A stretch of DNA of 14,470 bases from QHCF01 sp003244275 (GTDB lineage Bacteria; Actinomycetota; Acidimicrobiia; Acidimicrobiales; QHCF01), in NCBI GenBank assembly GCA_036806345.1, contig DAIROT010000053.1:1-14470 (forward strand), written 5' to 3'. The notes below the pieces were generated by a model that was given only the letters and a program-made list of their open reading frames with translations, was not told where the DNA came from and searched no databases. This document shows positions 1-7,269 of the stretch, piece after piece. Within the stretch, counting starts at the first letter, position 1. The number at the start of each line of letters is the position of its first letter. A program made the position numbers and the translations under genes.

Positions 1-1797
1 CTTCTTGGCTGCTGTGACCTTCTTGGCTGCTGTGACCTTCTTGGCCGGCGTGGCCTGCTTGGCCTGCTCGGCCGGCGTGGTCTGCTTGGCCTGCTTGGCC
101 TCTCCCGCGCCAGCCTCGGAGGCAGCGTCGGGTACCGCGGCCTTGGTCGCCTTGCGGGCCCGGGTGGACCTCTTGGCCGCTTGCACCAGCGTGGGCTCGA
201 TGGCGACCTCCGGTATCGCGGCCTTGGCCGTCTTACGGGCGCGGGTGGCTTTCTTAGCCGGCTCGGGTACCGGAGCCACCACTTCCTCGGGAGTCTCGGG
301 GTGAGCCGCTGCGTCAGCCACCTTCGCCGGCACCTTGGCTGCCTTATGGACGCGGGACGTCCCTTTGGCCGTTTCGGCAACCTGTGGTTTGGTGGCGGCC
401 TCAGGAGTCGGCGCCTTGGTCGTCTTGCGGGTGCGGGTAGCCCGTTTGGCCGCCTTGGCTGGTTGGGGCTCTGGCTCGGCCGCCGACGCCTCGGGTTGGG
501 CGGGTGCCTCGGCCTGGGGGGGAGCCTCCACCACCTCAGGAGGCGGGGGCTTGGTCGTCTTGCGGGTGCGGGTAGCCCGTTTGGCCGGCTCGGTCGGTGG
601 TACCTCCTCGTCGGAGCTACCGGAGATCTCCGCCTCCACGGTCTCTTCGCTGGGCACCCCGGCGATGTGGGCGTACTCCGGCAACGCAAGCTCGAGGCCT
701 CGCCGCGGGGGGTCAAGGGCCTGGAGCACGAAAACCCTAATTTCGCCCTTACTCAAGACCTCCCGGGCGCTACGGGGAGGGGGATCGCCGAGAGCTGACA
801 ACGGTACGTAGGCCTGGACGCCACCCACCGAGACGAAGGCCCCGTGGGATGTGAAGCTCTCGACCTCGCCTTCCACCCGGCTGCCCAATGGGTGCTCGGC
901 GATGAAGGTGATGAAGGCCAGCGGCTCGTTGACGGCATGGGGCGGCGGCTCTGCCCCCCGGCGTCGGCGCTGGGCCGACGAGGAGTCGGGCGCCACCACC
1001 TCCTCGGTAGCCACCTCGATGGCTCGCCGGGCGCGAGCCCGACCGCGCCCGCCTGACCCCTCGCCTCGGGGCCGCCTGCGCCCGGCGCCGCCACCGCCGG
1101 ATGCGGCCCCGTCCCCCCCAGTGCCGTCCCCGGCAGCCGGCCCTGCTACCTGGGCCCTCGCCGCCTGCTCGCTCTCGGACGCCAGCGCCTCGGAGGTCAG
1201 CGCCTCGACCTCGGACGCCACCTCCTGGGCCACCGCCAGCACCCGCGACACCGTGGTCGCCGGCTCCGAAGACCGGGGTGGGGGGGCAGCCGGCACCGGC
1301 ATGGGCTGGGACGCTTCCTTGGACCCGATCCGGACCCGGGTGCGGCGGGCGTCCTTGACCGCAACCCGGCTCTTGGGTCCCCTTACCGGAGTCCTGGGGG
1401 TGAAGATCCACCCGACTCCGGGCACTGGCTTGCCCCCGATCAGACGGTCGGACTCGAAGAGCCACTCGTGCTCACCGTGGAACTCCTGGAAGGAGTCGTT
1501 CGACAACACGGTGGCGCCCATCTTCTCGGCGATGCGCAGGAGGAAGGCGTCGCCGCGCCCAATGGCGCCGGCCGGCGGGGATACCACCTCACCGTGCTCC
1601 TCCGCCCCCTCGAAGACCGCCCGCTCTGACTCGTCGATCCGGTGGCCGAAGGAGGCGTCCACCACCACCGTGATCTCGACGTGGGGGAACTCTCCCTGGA
1701 ACTCCTGGACGGCCTCGTCGAGTTGGGCCAGGCTGGGCAACGAGCGCCCCTCGGTTGCGATGTTGGAGCCGTCGACTACCACATAGCGAAAAGGCAT
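1..1797 (-). CDS. NYN-domain ribonuclease with S1 RNA-binding domain and Lys/Ala/Pro-rich tail (3' end beyond left edge)
   Basis: I read 599 codons in one minus-strand frame from an ATG at 1797 to base 1 with no stop, so the C terminus is missing. Residues 1-115 look like a NYN (Zc3h12a-like, PIN-fold) nuclease: VVVDGSNIATEG at the start and acidic residues D9, D47, D83 (GRGDAFLL) and D101 (SNDSFQEF), the expected metal ligands. Residues 140-300 are low complexity and Gly/Arg/Ala-rich. Residues 304-372 match an S1 fold: LGSRVEGEVESFTSHGAFV, then YVPLSAL, then a basic end. From about 395 the protein is an unusually long repeat of Lys, Ala, Pro, Thr and Arg, resembling histone H1 or long mycobacterial HU tails. 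Family knowledge suggests RNA cleavage or processing; the S1 domain and basic tail would add RNA or DNA binding. No good ribosome binding site is visible (GGGAG abuts the ATG), so it may be leaderless. The substrate is unknown. Confidence 0.85.
   Translation of the reverse strand, partial: MPFRYVVVDGSNIATEGRSLPSLAQLDEAVQEFQGEFPHVEITVVVDASFGHRIDESERAVFEGAEEHGEVVSPPAGAIGRGDAFLLRIAEKMGATVLSNDSFQEFHGEHEWLFESDRLIGGKPVPGVGWIFTPRTPVRGPKSRVAVKDARRTRVRIGSKEASQPMPVPAAPPPRSSEPATTVSRVLAVAQEVASEVEALTSEALASESEQAARAQVAGPAAGDGTGGDGAASGGGGAGRRRPRGEGSGGRGRARARRAIEVATEEVVAPDSSSAQRRRRGAEPPPHAVNEPLAFITFIAEHPLGSRVEGEVESFTSHGAFVSVGGVQAYVPLSALGDPPPRSAREVLSKGEIRVFVLQALDPPRRGLELALPEYAHIAGVPSEETVEAEISGSSDEEVPPTEPAKRATRTRKTTKPPPPEVVEAPPQAEAPAQPEASAAEPEPQPAKAAKRATRTRKTTKAPTPEAATKPQVAETAKGTSRVHKAAKVPAKVADAAAHPETPEEVVAPVPEPAKKATRARKTAKAAIPEVAIEPTLVQAAKRSTRARKATKAAVPDAASEAGAGEAKQAKQTTPAEQAKQATPAKKVTAAKKVTAAKK
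415..587. repeat. 38-bp exact direct repeat inside the Lys/Ala-rich tail
   Basis: Bases 415-452 and 550-587 are identical over 38 bp, 135 bp apart (a multiple of 3). Each encodes the block AKRATRTRKTTK of the basic tail. Diverged versions of the unit (KKATRARK, KRSTRARK, KVTAAKK) lie at 1-300. This points to tail growth by in-frame duplication, and the tail length may differ between strains. Confidence 0.8.
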
Positions 1798-1926
1798 CTC
1801 CCATTAGTCAACCACCCCGCCCGCCTCCATTGGGTGATCCGTGACACCAGGTGGCTTCCAGGGGCCTGACTAGCCAGGCATCATGGGAGTAGCTATGGCC
1901 AGACATTGGCAGCAGAAGGAGACAGC

Positions 1927-2076
1927 ATGAGCGCCGAACGATCCCGGGAGGGAGCGCGAAAACTGCTCCGGCGACGAGTCGGGCGGCTCTCTGGCAGCAC
2001 GGCCGCGTTGCAGGGCGTGGCCAACCTGCTCGAAGCCAGCCTCGCCCAAGCCAAGCCGGTGGGGGTAGGCGGCTGA
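1927..2076 (+). CDS. Small basic protein, 49 aa, unknown function
   Basis: ATG at 1927 follows a near-perfect ribosome binding site, AGAAGGAGA at 1914-1922, at good spacing. The product MSAERSREGARKLLRRRVGR... ends with GGVG-type residues before TGA at 2076. Residues 8-42 could form an amphipathic helix: a cluster of Arg/Lys at 11-20, then regularly spaced Leu, Val and Ala. There is no signal peptide, no membrane segment and no cysteine. An imperfect inverted repeat at 1864-1879 (GCCTG-ACTAGC-CAGGC) lies upstream and could be an operator. The gene sits between two minus-strand genes and is probably transcribed alone. I do not recognise the family. The ribosome binding site is the main reason to believe it is real. 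Confidence 0.55.
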   Translation: MSAERSREGARKLLRRRVGRLSGSTAALQGVANLLEASLAQAKPVGVGG

Positions 2077-2083
2077 CCGAGCA

Positions 2084-2105
2084 CCGGCAGTCAGGTGACT
2101 GTCGG
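2084..2105. terminator. Candidate bidirectional terminator hairpin
   Basis: CCGGCAGTC (2084-2092) pairs with GACTGTCGG (2097-2105) around an AGGT loop: nine base pairs including one G-U. It fills the 29-bp gap between the converging small gene and FMN reductase gene. There is no T run on either side, as is common for high-GC actinobacteria. A second short hairpin (GGAGAC-T-GTCTCC, 2109-2121) covers the last codons of the reductase. Confidence 0.45.
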
Positions 2106-2714
2106 TCAGGAGACTGTCTCCTCAACCAGCGCCAGCTCTCCCATCCGGTGTCGAGCCGACTCGGCTCTGCGGGCGGCGCGCAGGGCGGCTGACCACCACG
2201 CCAGCTGGTCGAGCATCTGGTGGGCGGCGGCATTGCACCCGATCGGCTCCCTGGGCTCGCCTGCCTCGTCGAAGCGGGCGTCAGCCATGTGGAAGCTGAC
2301 CGTGTCCCGCACGGTCATGGCCTGGAGCTCCGGAAAGACCTGGCGGAGCTGCTCCACCGCCCGCAAGCCGCCCGCCATGCCGCCGTAGGAGACGAATCCC
2401 ACCGGCTTGGCCCGCCACTGCCCGTGCGGTAGATCGATGGCCTGCTTCAGCGACGCTGGGTACCCGTGGTTGTACTCGGGAGTCACAACCACGAAGGCGT
2501 CAGCTCGATCGATCCTCTCGATGTAAGCCTGCACGGCCGGGCTGGCCTGCCCCAAGACCGCTGGCAGACCAACCTCAGCCAGATCGATCAGATCGAGGTC
2601 CATATCGTCGCGCTGGCGGGCCTGGCTGAGGAACCACTGAGCGACCACACCGCCAAAGCGGCCCTGCCTGGTGCTGGCCACGATGATCGCAAGCTGCTGA
2701 CGGTCTTCAACCAC
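2106..2714 (-). CDS. NAD(P)H-dependent FMN reductase family protein
   Basis: A 202-aa flavodoxin-like protein of the NADPH-dependent FMN reductase family (FMN_red). The phosphate-binding loop is IIVASTRQGRFGG at residues 9-21. The family signature VVVTPEYNHGYPASLKQAID lies near 75-94, and FVSYGGMAGGLRAVEQLRQVF, which packs near the flavin, follows it. Such enzymes reduce free or bound flavins, quinones or azo compounds with NAD(P)H in the cytoplasm. The start is GTG at 2714: AGAAGGGA sits seven bases upstream and a stop closes the frame 13 codons above, so no ATG is available. It diverges from soxR, and its promoter has a SoxR box in a 19-bp spacer, so it is very likely a SoxR target induced by redox-cycling compounds. 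The exact substrate cannot be told from sequence. Confidence 0.9.
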   Translation of the reverse strand: MVEDRQQLAIIVASTRQGRFGGVVAQWFLSQARQRDDMDLDLIDLAEVGLPAVLGQASPAVQAYIERIDRADAFVVVTPEYNHGYPASLKQAIDLPHGQWRAKPVGFVSYGGMAGGLRAVEQLRQVFPELQAMTVRDTVSFHMADARFDEAGEPREPIGCNAAAHQMLDQLAWWSAALRAARRAESARHRMGELALVEETVS

Positions 2715-2764
2715 TTGGGGGTCCCTTCTGGAGTCTTGACGCTCTGAACCTCAGCGACACTGCA

Positions 2765-2795
2765 ACCGTACTTCTTCAAGTTCACTTGCAGTCAA
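2765..2795 (-). promoter_or_regulatory. MerR-type promoter of the FMN reductase gene
   Basis: Reading the minus strand, TTGACT (2795-2790) is a good -35 box and TACGGT (2770-2765) a -10 box. They are separated by exactly 19 bp. A spacer longer than the normal 17 bp is the hallmark of promoters activated by MerR-family regulators, which untwist the DNA to realign the two boxes. The SoxR box lies inside this spacer. About 50 bases separate the -10 box from the GTG. Confidence 0.75.
2777..2788. promoter_or_regulatory. SoxR operator core
   Basis: CAAGTTCACTTG is an inverted repeat (CAAGT-TC-ACTTG). It differs at one central base from the enterobacterial soxS operator core CAAGTTAACTTG. It lies wholly within the 19-bp spacer of the divergent reductase promoter and overlaps the proposed -35 box of soxR, which would give target activation and self-repression from one site. 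Confidence 0.8.
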
Positions 2796-2814
2796 GGAAT
2801 CGTTCGAATATTCT
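2786..2814 (+). promoter_or_regulatory. Candidate soxR promoter giving a leaderless mRNA
   Basis: TTGCAG (2786-2791) and TATTCT (2809-2814) are 17 bp apart. Transcription would start around 2820-2822, at or just before the ATG at 2823. No ribosome binding site precedes that ATG, which agrees with a leaderless transcript. The -35 box overlaps the SoxR operator. Confidence 0.5.
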
Positions 2815-2822
2815 CTTGGCTC

Positions 2823-3263
2823 ATGGAGTCCGAGTTGACCATCGGCGCCGTAAGCCAGAGGGCAGGAGTAGCCACCTCGGCGTTGCGCTTCTACGAAGCC
2901 GAGGGCCTGATCCACGCCACCCGCTCCCCGGGCGGCCAGCGTCGCTACGGCCGCGACACGCTCCGGCGAGTCTCATTCATCCGAGTGGCTCAGCAGATTG
3001 GCCTGCGGCTCGACGAAATCCATGCCGCCCTGGCCGCCCTGCCCGAGAACCGCACGCCCAATGCCAAGGACTGGGAGCGGCTGTCCACCTCCTGGCGACC
3101 GCGCATCGACGCTCAGATCGCCCTGCTGGAGCGCCTGCGTGATCGGCTCGGCGGTTGCATCGGCTGTGGCTGCCTGTCGCTGGGGTTCTGCAAGCTGTTG
3201 AACCCAGATGACGAGGTGGCCAGGCGCGGCCCCGGGCCCCGGTACCTCCTGGATGACGACTGA
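2823..3263 (+). CDS. soxR: Redox-sensing transcriptional activator SoxR
   Basis: A 146-aa MerR-family regulator. The winged helix-turn-helix is at residues 5-70 (LTIGAVSQRAGVATSALRFYE, then RYGRDTLRRVSFIR). A dimerisation helix at about 82-110 follows. The cysteine motif C112-x2-C115-x-C117-x5-C123 (CIGCGCLSLGFC) has exactly the spacing that holds the [2Fe-2S] cluster in E. coli SoxR. Redox-active compounds oxidise the cluster and switch the bound dimer to activation. The gene diverges from an FMN reductase and shares a 108-bp control region with it; there is no soxS-like gene nearby, as is usual outside enterobacteria. Length and motif order fit SoxR throughout. Confidence 0.95.
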   Translation: MESELTIGAVSQRAGVATSALRFYEAEGLIHATRSPGGQRRYGRDTLRRVSFIRVAQQIGLRLDEIHAALAALPENRTPNAKDWERLSTSWRPRIDAQIALLERLRDRLGGCIGCGCLSLGFCKLLNPDDEVARRGPGPRYLLDDD

Positions 3264-3281
3264 TCAGCCACCGGCTGCTCA
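3261..3281 (+). terminator. Weak hairpin at the soxR stop codon
   Basis: TGA-T-CAGCC-ACC-GGCTG-C-TCA forms an eight-pair stem with one internal mismatch, starting at the soxR stop codon. No T run follows. It could end soxR transcription before the next gene, but the call is weak. Confidence 0.3.
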
Positions 3282-3296
3282 CTGCGACACTGATGA

Positions 3297-5198
3297 ATGC
3301 AGACAGCGGTCCGAAAGTGGCAGCATCACCCGATGGGCTTGTGGCACACGGTGGGACAACCGCGATGGCGCAGCGGCCGTCGGGTGGCGACGGTCACCGC
3401 CATGGTTGCGCTCTTGGCGGCCGCGCTGGTCGGTGGTGGGCTCCGGGGAGGCTCGCGGTTGGCCGCTGCCTATGCCCAGGGGTCACCGTCCACGGCCGTC
3501 TGGACCTGGGGGGAGTCGTCCTATCCCCCGCTGCAGGTCGCTGGCCTCACCGGCGTCGTCCAAGTTGGCATTCCACAGGTCGGGACCTATCTTGGCCTCA
3601 AGGACGACGGGACCGTGTGGGCCTGGGGCGGTGACGACAGCGGTGACCTGGGGCAGGGAGCGGTGGGGAGCACGTACTCCACCCCCGTCCAGGTTCCCGG
3701 TCTGCCGCCGGTACGCAAGCTGGCGACTGGGTGGGGAAGCCGGATTGTGCTGGCCCTGGGGGACGGCGGGCAGGTCTGGGCATGGGGAGACGACTCCAGT
3801 GGTGGGCTGGGCGACGGCACCAGGGGAGACCCCTCATGCGGTTGCCGGTCGGCGCCCCTCCAGGTGCTCGGTCCCGGGGGAGCGGGTCACCTGGACGGGG
3901 CCACCGCCATCGCCACCTCTGCTTCCAACAGCTATGCGGTCTCGAACGGGAAGGTGTATGCCTGGGGCTCGAACATCGACGGAATGTTGGGAGACGGAGC
4001 CTACGGGATCAGCCAGGCCCAGAACGGTGGACGACTCCTACCGGCGCCCGTCAGCGCCCTCGATGGCCAACACGTCGTTGCCCTGGCCTCAGGCGTACAG
4101 ACTCTGGCCCTTACGGGGCAGGGCCATGTGTGGTCCTGGGGGGGCGATCCGACCGACTGGTTCGGCCCGTCCCAAATTCACTGTGAAGGCAACGTCCCCG
4201 CCCATTTCTGCGATCCCAACCCGACTCAGGTCAGCGGGCTCAGCGGCGTGACCACCGTCGCTTCGGGGAGCGACCACAACCTGGCCCTGACCTCTGCCGG
4301 CTCGGTCTGGGCCTGGGGATACGACTATCTGGGACAAGACGGTGACGGAACGCTCGGAGCATCCTCGTGTGTCTGCCGGGCCCTTCCGGTTCGGGTCTCA
4401 GGTCTCAGCCGGGTCACCACCATCGCCGCCGGCTACTCGGACAGCTTCGCCATCCAGGGTGGCAAGGTCTACGGCTGGGGCGACGACGGCGCGGGACAGA
4501 TCGACGGGACAACCGGGGACAGGGGTCAGGCGCCTGACTGCTCCAGCTGCCGCCTCTCACCGATCCAGGTAGCCAGCCTCACCGGGGCGACCTTTGTCAG
4601 CACTGCTGGCCGGGGGAGCGCAGCCATCGCTGCCCCCGGCCCGGGGACTCTGACCCCGCCACCCGCGGTCACAACACCCAGCACCATCCCCCCGCCGACG
4701 ACGCCCCCCACGGTCCCGCCCGCGCCCGTGGGGGGTCCGGCTCATGCGCCGGCGCCGGCCCCCGCCCACGCGCCGGCGGCCGCACCAACTCCCGCCCATG
4801 CGCCGGCGGCAGCACCCGGCGCTGCCCCGGCGCCCGCGCCCGGCGTGGCTCACGCCCCCGTGGCCGCACCTGGTGTCGCTCCTGGGCACCCGGCGGCGGC
4901 AGCAGCTGCGCCCCTCGCCAACGAAGAACCCGGAGCAGGCACCCAGTACGCCATGGTCGCTGACCGGGGCAATGCCGGCCTGGGGAATTTCGGTGTGGGT
5001 CTGGGGCTCGGCTCGGCGGGGATCGCCATCCTGACCATGGTCGCAGCGCTGGCGTGGCGACGCCCTGGCGGCGCCGACCCATGCGCGGGCCCGGCCCTGG
5101 CTTGGGCCTGTGCCGGAAAGGCGTCCGAAGGGCGGCCACGTCCCGTGGAGGCACCGTGCGAAGCAGGGGGCCGGGCGATGGCTGATCTCGATGTCTGA
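3297..5198 (+). CDS. Secreted, membrane-anchored RCC1-type beta-propeller protein
   Basis: 633 aa. Residues 23-60 form a signal peptide: basic RWRSGRR, hydrophobic VATVTAMVALLAAALVGG, likely cleavage after AYA (A60). Seven V-(W/Y)-x-WG blade motifs start at residues 68, 107, 160, 220, 278, 337 and 391, mostly about 55-60 residues apart, each followed by Gly/Asp turns (for example DDSGDLGQG). This is the RCC1 repeat, and seven motifs suit a seven-bladed propeller. Four inter-blade loops carry cysteine pairs (181/183, 296/305, 358/360, 415/418), probably disulfides outside the cell. Residues 440-545 are Pro/Ala/His-rich with HAPA-like repeats, a likely wall-spanning stalk. A hydrophobic segment at about 565-588 ending in WRR looks like a membrane anchor, followed by a 45-residue tail. 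Bacterial RCC1 proteins are mostly uncharacterised binding scaffolds. No start has a clear ribosome binding site; 3333 is an alternative. Confidence 0.8.
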   Translation: MQTAVRKWQHHPMGLWHTVGQPRWRSGRRVATVTAMVALLAAALVGGGLRGGSRLAAAYAQGSPSTAVWTWGESSYPPLQVAGLTGVVQVGIPQVGTYLGLKDDGTVWAWGGDDSGDLGQGAVGSTYSTPVQVPGLPPVRKLATGWGSRIVLALGDGGQVWAWGDDSSGGLGDGTRGDPSCGCRSAPLQVLGPGGAGHLDGATAIATSASNSYAVSNGKVYAWGSNIDGMLGDGAYGISQAQNGGRLLPAPVSALDGQHVVALASGVQTLALTGQGHVWSWGGDPTDWFGPSQIHCEGNVPAHFCDPNPTQVSGLSGVTTVASGSDHNLALTSAGSVWAWGYDYLGQDGDGTLGASSCVCRALPVRVSGLSRVTTIAAGYSDSFAIQGGKVYGWGDDGAGQIDGTTGDRGQAPDCSSCRLSPIQVASLTGATFVSTAGRGSAAIAAPGPGTLTPPPAVTTPSTIPPPTTPPTVPPAPVGGPAHAPAPAPAHAPAAAPTPAHAPAAAPGAAPAPAPGVAHAPVAAPGVAPGHPAAAAAAPLANEEPGAGTQYAMVADRGNAGLGNFGVGLGLGSAGIAILTMVAALAWRRPGGADPCAGPALAWACAGKASEGRPRPVEAPCEAGGRAMADLDV

Positions 5199-5232
5199 CC
5201 AGCGCTTGGCACCAGCCTCCAGGAGTGCTGGG

Positions 5233-7157
5233 GTGAGCGACCGCGCCGCTCCCTGGGCAACCGAGGTCGAGTCCAAGGCGGAGCGGCGCCGCCAGCGCCT
5301 GGCCCAGGCCACCGGCCGCCAGCGAGCCGCCAGGTTGCTGGCGCTCAGCCTGGTCGGTCTCCTCCTGGTCTATGCCGGGGCGCTGTTCTTCCTGCGCCCG
5401 GCCACCTCCGGGACTTCTCTGGATTATGGCCAGCTTGTCCGAGATGCCGCCTGCACCGCCCCGCGCTGCCCGGCCAAGGTGACCCAGGCCACCCTGCTGT
5501 CACAGGACAATCGGCTGGTGGGGACCTTGGTGACCCCGGGCGGGGGAGGACAACAGTTCGCGACTGCCCTACCCAGTGCCGATCCCACCACGCTGCTGCG
5601 CGATCTGGCCGCCGGGGGAACCCGCCTGGCGGTGGATGGACAGGAGGCCAAGGCCCTAGTGCGATTCCTCGCACAGTTCCTCCTCCCCCTGGTGATCCTG
5701 GCTGACCTGTTTGCCCTGCTCTTCCTCCTCATCCAGGGTGGAGGGGGGCAGGCCGCCGAGCTGGTTCGCTTCGCCACCTTGGGCTCGCGTCGTCGCACCG
5801 CTGAGGCTCGGCCGACGACTTTTGCCGACGTTGCCGCCGCTGGAGAGGCAGTGACCGAGCTGGCTGAGGTACGGGATTACCTCGCCGATCCCAGCGCCTA
5901 CGCGGCCATGGGCGCCACCCCGCCCAAGGGGGTCCTGCTGGTGGGGCCCCCTGGTTGTGGCAAGACCCTGCTGGCCAGGGCGGTGGCCGGAGAGGCCCAG
6001 GCCAGCTTTTTCTCGATCGCCGGCTCGGAGTTCGTGGAGGTGCTCGTCGGGGTGGGGGCGGCCCGTGTCCGGGACTTGTTCGCCCAGGCCCGGGCGTCAG
6101 CCCCGGCCATCATCTTCATCGACGAGCTGGACGGTGTGGGCCGGCGTCGGGGGGCAGGAGTGGGCCAGGGCCACGACGAGCGCGAGCAGACCCTCAACGA
6201 GTTGCTGACCCAGATGGACGGGTTCTCCCCGGCCCAGGGCCTGGTGGTTCTGGCCGCTACCAACCGCCCCGACATCTTGGACCCGGCCCTGATGCGCTCG
6301 GGCCGCTTCGACCGCCAGGTCACGGTCGATCGACCCGACGTGGAGGGACGCCTGGACATCCTGACCCTTCACGCCCGGGGCCGCCGCCTAGTGGATGCCG
6401 AGACGGACCTGGCCTTGGTGGCCCGGGCTACCCCCGGATTCACTGGAGCAGACCTGGCCAACTTGGTCAATGAGGCGGCCCTGCTGGCCGTGCGTGAGCA
6501 GGCCACCGTCATCGGCCGAACCCACCTCGAGGAGGCAGCCGAGCGAATCTTGTCCGGGCCCAGACGCCGGGGTCGGCTGCTGTCGGATGAGGAAATGTAC
6601 ACGGTCGCCTACCACGAGGCCGGCCACGCCGTGGTGGCGGCCGCGCTGGGCAAAGCGGGCGCCGTGCGCAAGGTATCCATCGTGGCCCGAGGAAGGGGGA
6701 TCGGCCACCTGGCCACCGTCACCGGATCAGAGGACGGATCCGTACGCCGACGCAGCACGATCGAGGTCCAATTGGCGGTGGCCCTGGCCGGCTTGGCGGC
6801 CGAGGAGCTGGTCTTCGGTGAGCCATCCACCGGTGCCGAGGCTGACCTCGAGCGGGCCACCGCCTGGGCCCGGGACCTGGCCGGCCGCTTCGGCATGAGT
6901 GAGGCCGTGGGACCGGTGCGCGTCCTGCATGAGGACCGGGAGGTATTCCTGGGGCGGGATTACCTGACCAGCGGAGACGTCTCCCAACCAACACTCGAAC
7001 AGCTTGACGGCGAGGTCCGCCGGATCCTGGAAGAGAGCCGACGGGCGGCGACTGGAGTGCTGAGGGCGCACCGACCTTCCCTGGACGACATGGCCGCTGC
7101 CCTGGTGGACCAAGAGACGCTGGAAGGCCCCGACCTGGAGGCCGCTCTGAGTTGGAT
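5233..7157 (+). CDS. ftsH: FtsH-like membrane ATP-dependent zinc metalloprotease (3' end lost in assembly gap)
   Basis: 641 codons remain. Two membrane segments at residues 35-54 and 145-167 flank an external domain of about 85 aa. The AAA+ module has Walker A GPPGCGKT (238-245), Walker B IIFIDELD (D297, E298) and the second region of homology ATNRPDILDPALMRSGRFDR with arginine fingers near R358 and R361. The protease site is HEAGH (H461, E462, H465) with D538 as third zinc ligand. FtsH hexamers extract and degrade membrane and unstable soluble proteins. The usual pore-loop Phe is Leu here (L271 in VEVLVGVGAARVRDLF). I chose GTG 5233 because AGGAG sits seven bases upstream. ATG 5191, which overlaps the RCC1 stop, lacks such a site but remains possible. 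The sequence stops near the normal end of the conserved core, so little is missing. Confidence 0.9.
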
Positions 7158-7167
7158 NNNNNNNNNN
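7158..7167. other. Assembly gap (10 N)
   Basis: Ten N separate the end of the FtsH core from unrelated sequence. A run of exactly ten is often a scaffold placeholder, so the true distance is unknown. The reading frame stays open across it by chance, giving a false FtsH-methyltransferase fusion of up to 949 codons. Confidence 0.95.
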
Positions 7168-7269
7168 CCCGCCGCTCCAGCCGTTCAGACTGACACCCCC
7201 GGCCGGGTGACCCGGTCTCGGCGTAGAGAACCCAATGTGATCGGCCGGCCAATCGACCATGATGTGACT

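Noticed and set aside
851..1786. Long plus-strand frame opposite the NYN gene (311 codons)
   Set aside because: Low-complexity Ser/Pro/Ala translation, antisense to a gene with clear NYN and S1 motifs.
4557..5312. Minus-strand frame opposite the RCC1 stalk (251 codons)
   Set aside because: Arg/Gly-rich shadow of the Pro/Ala repeat region with no recognisable domain.
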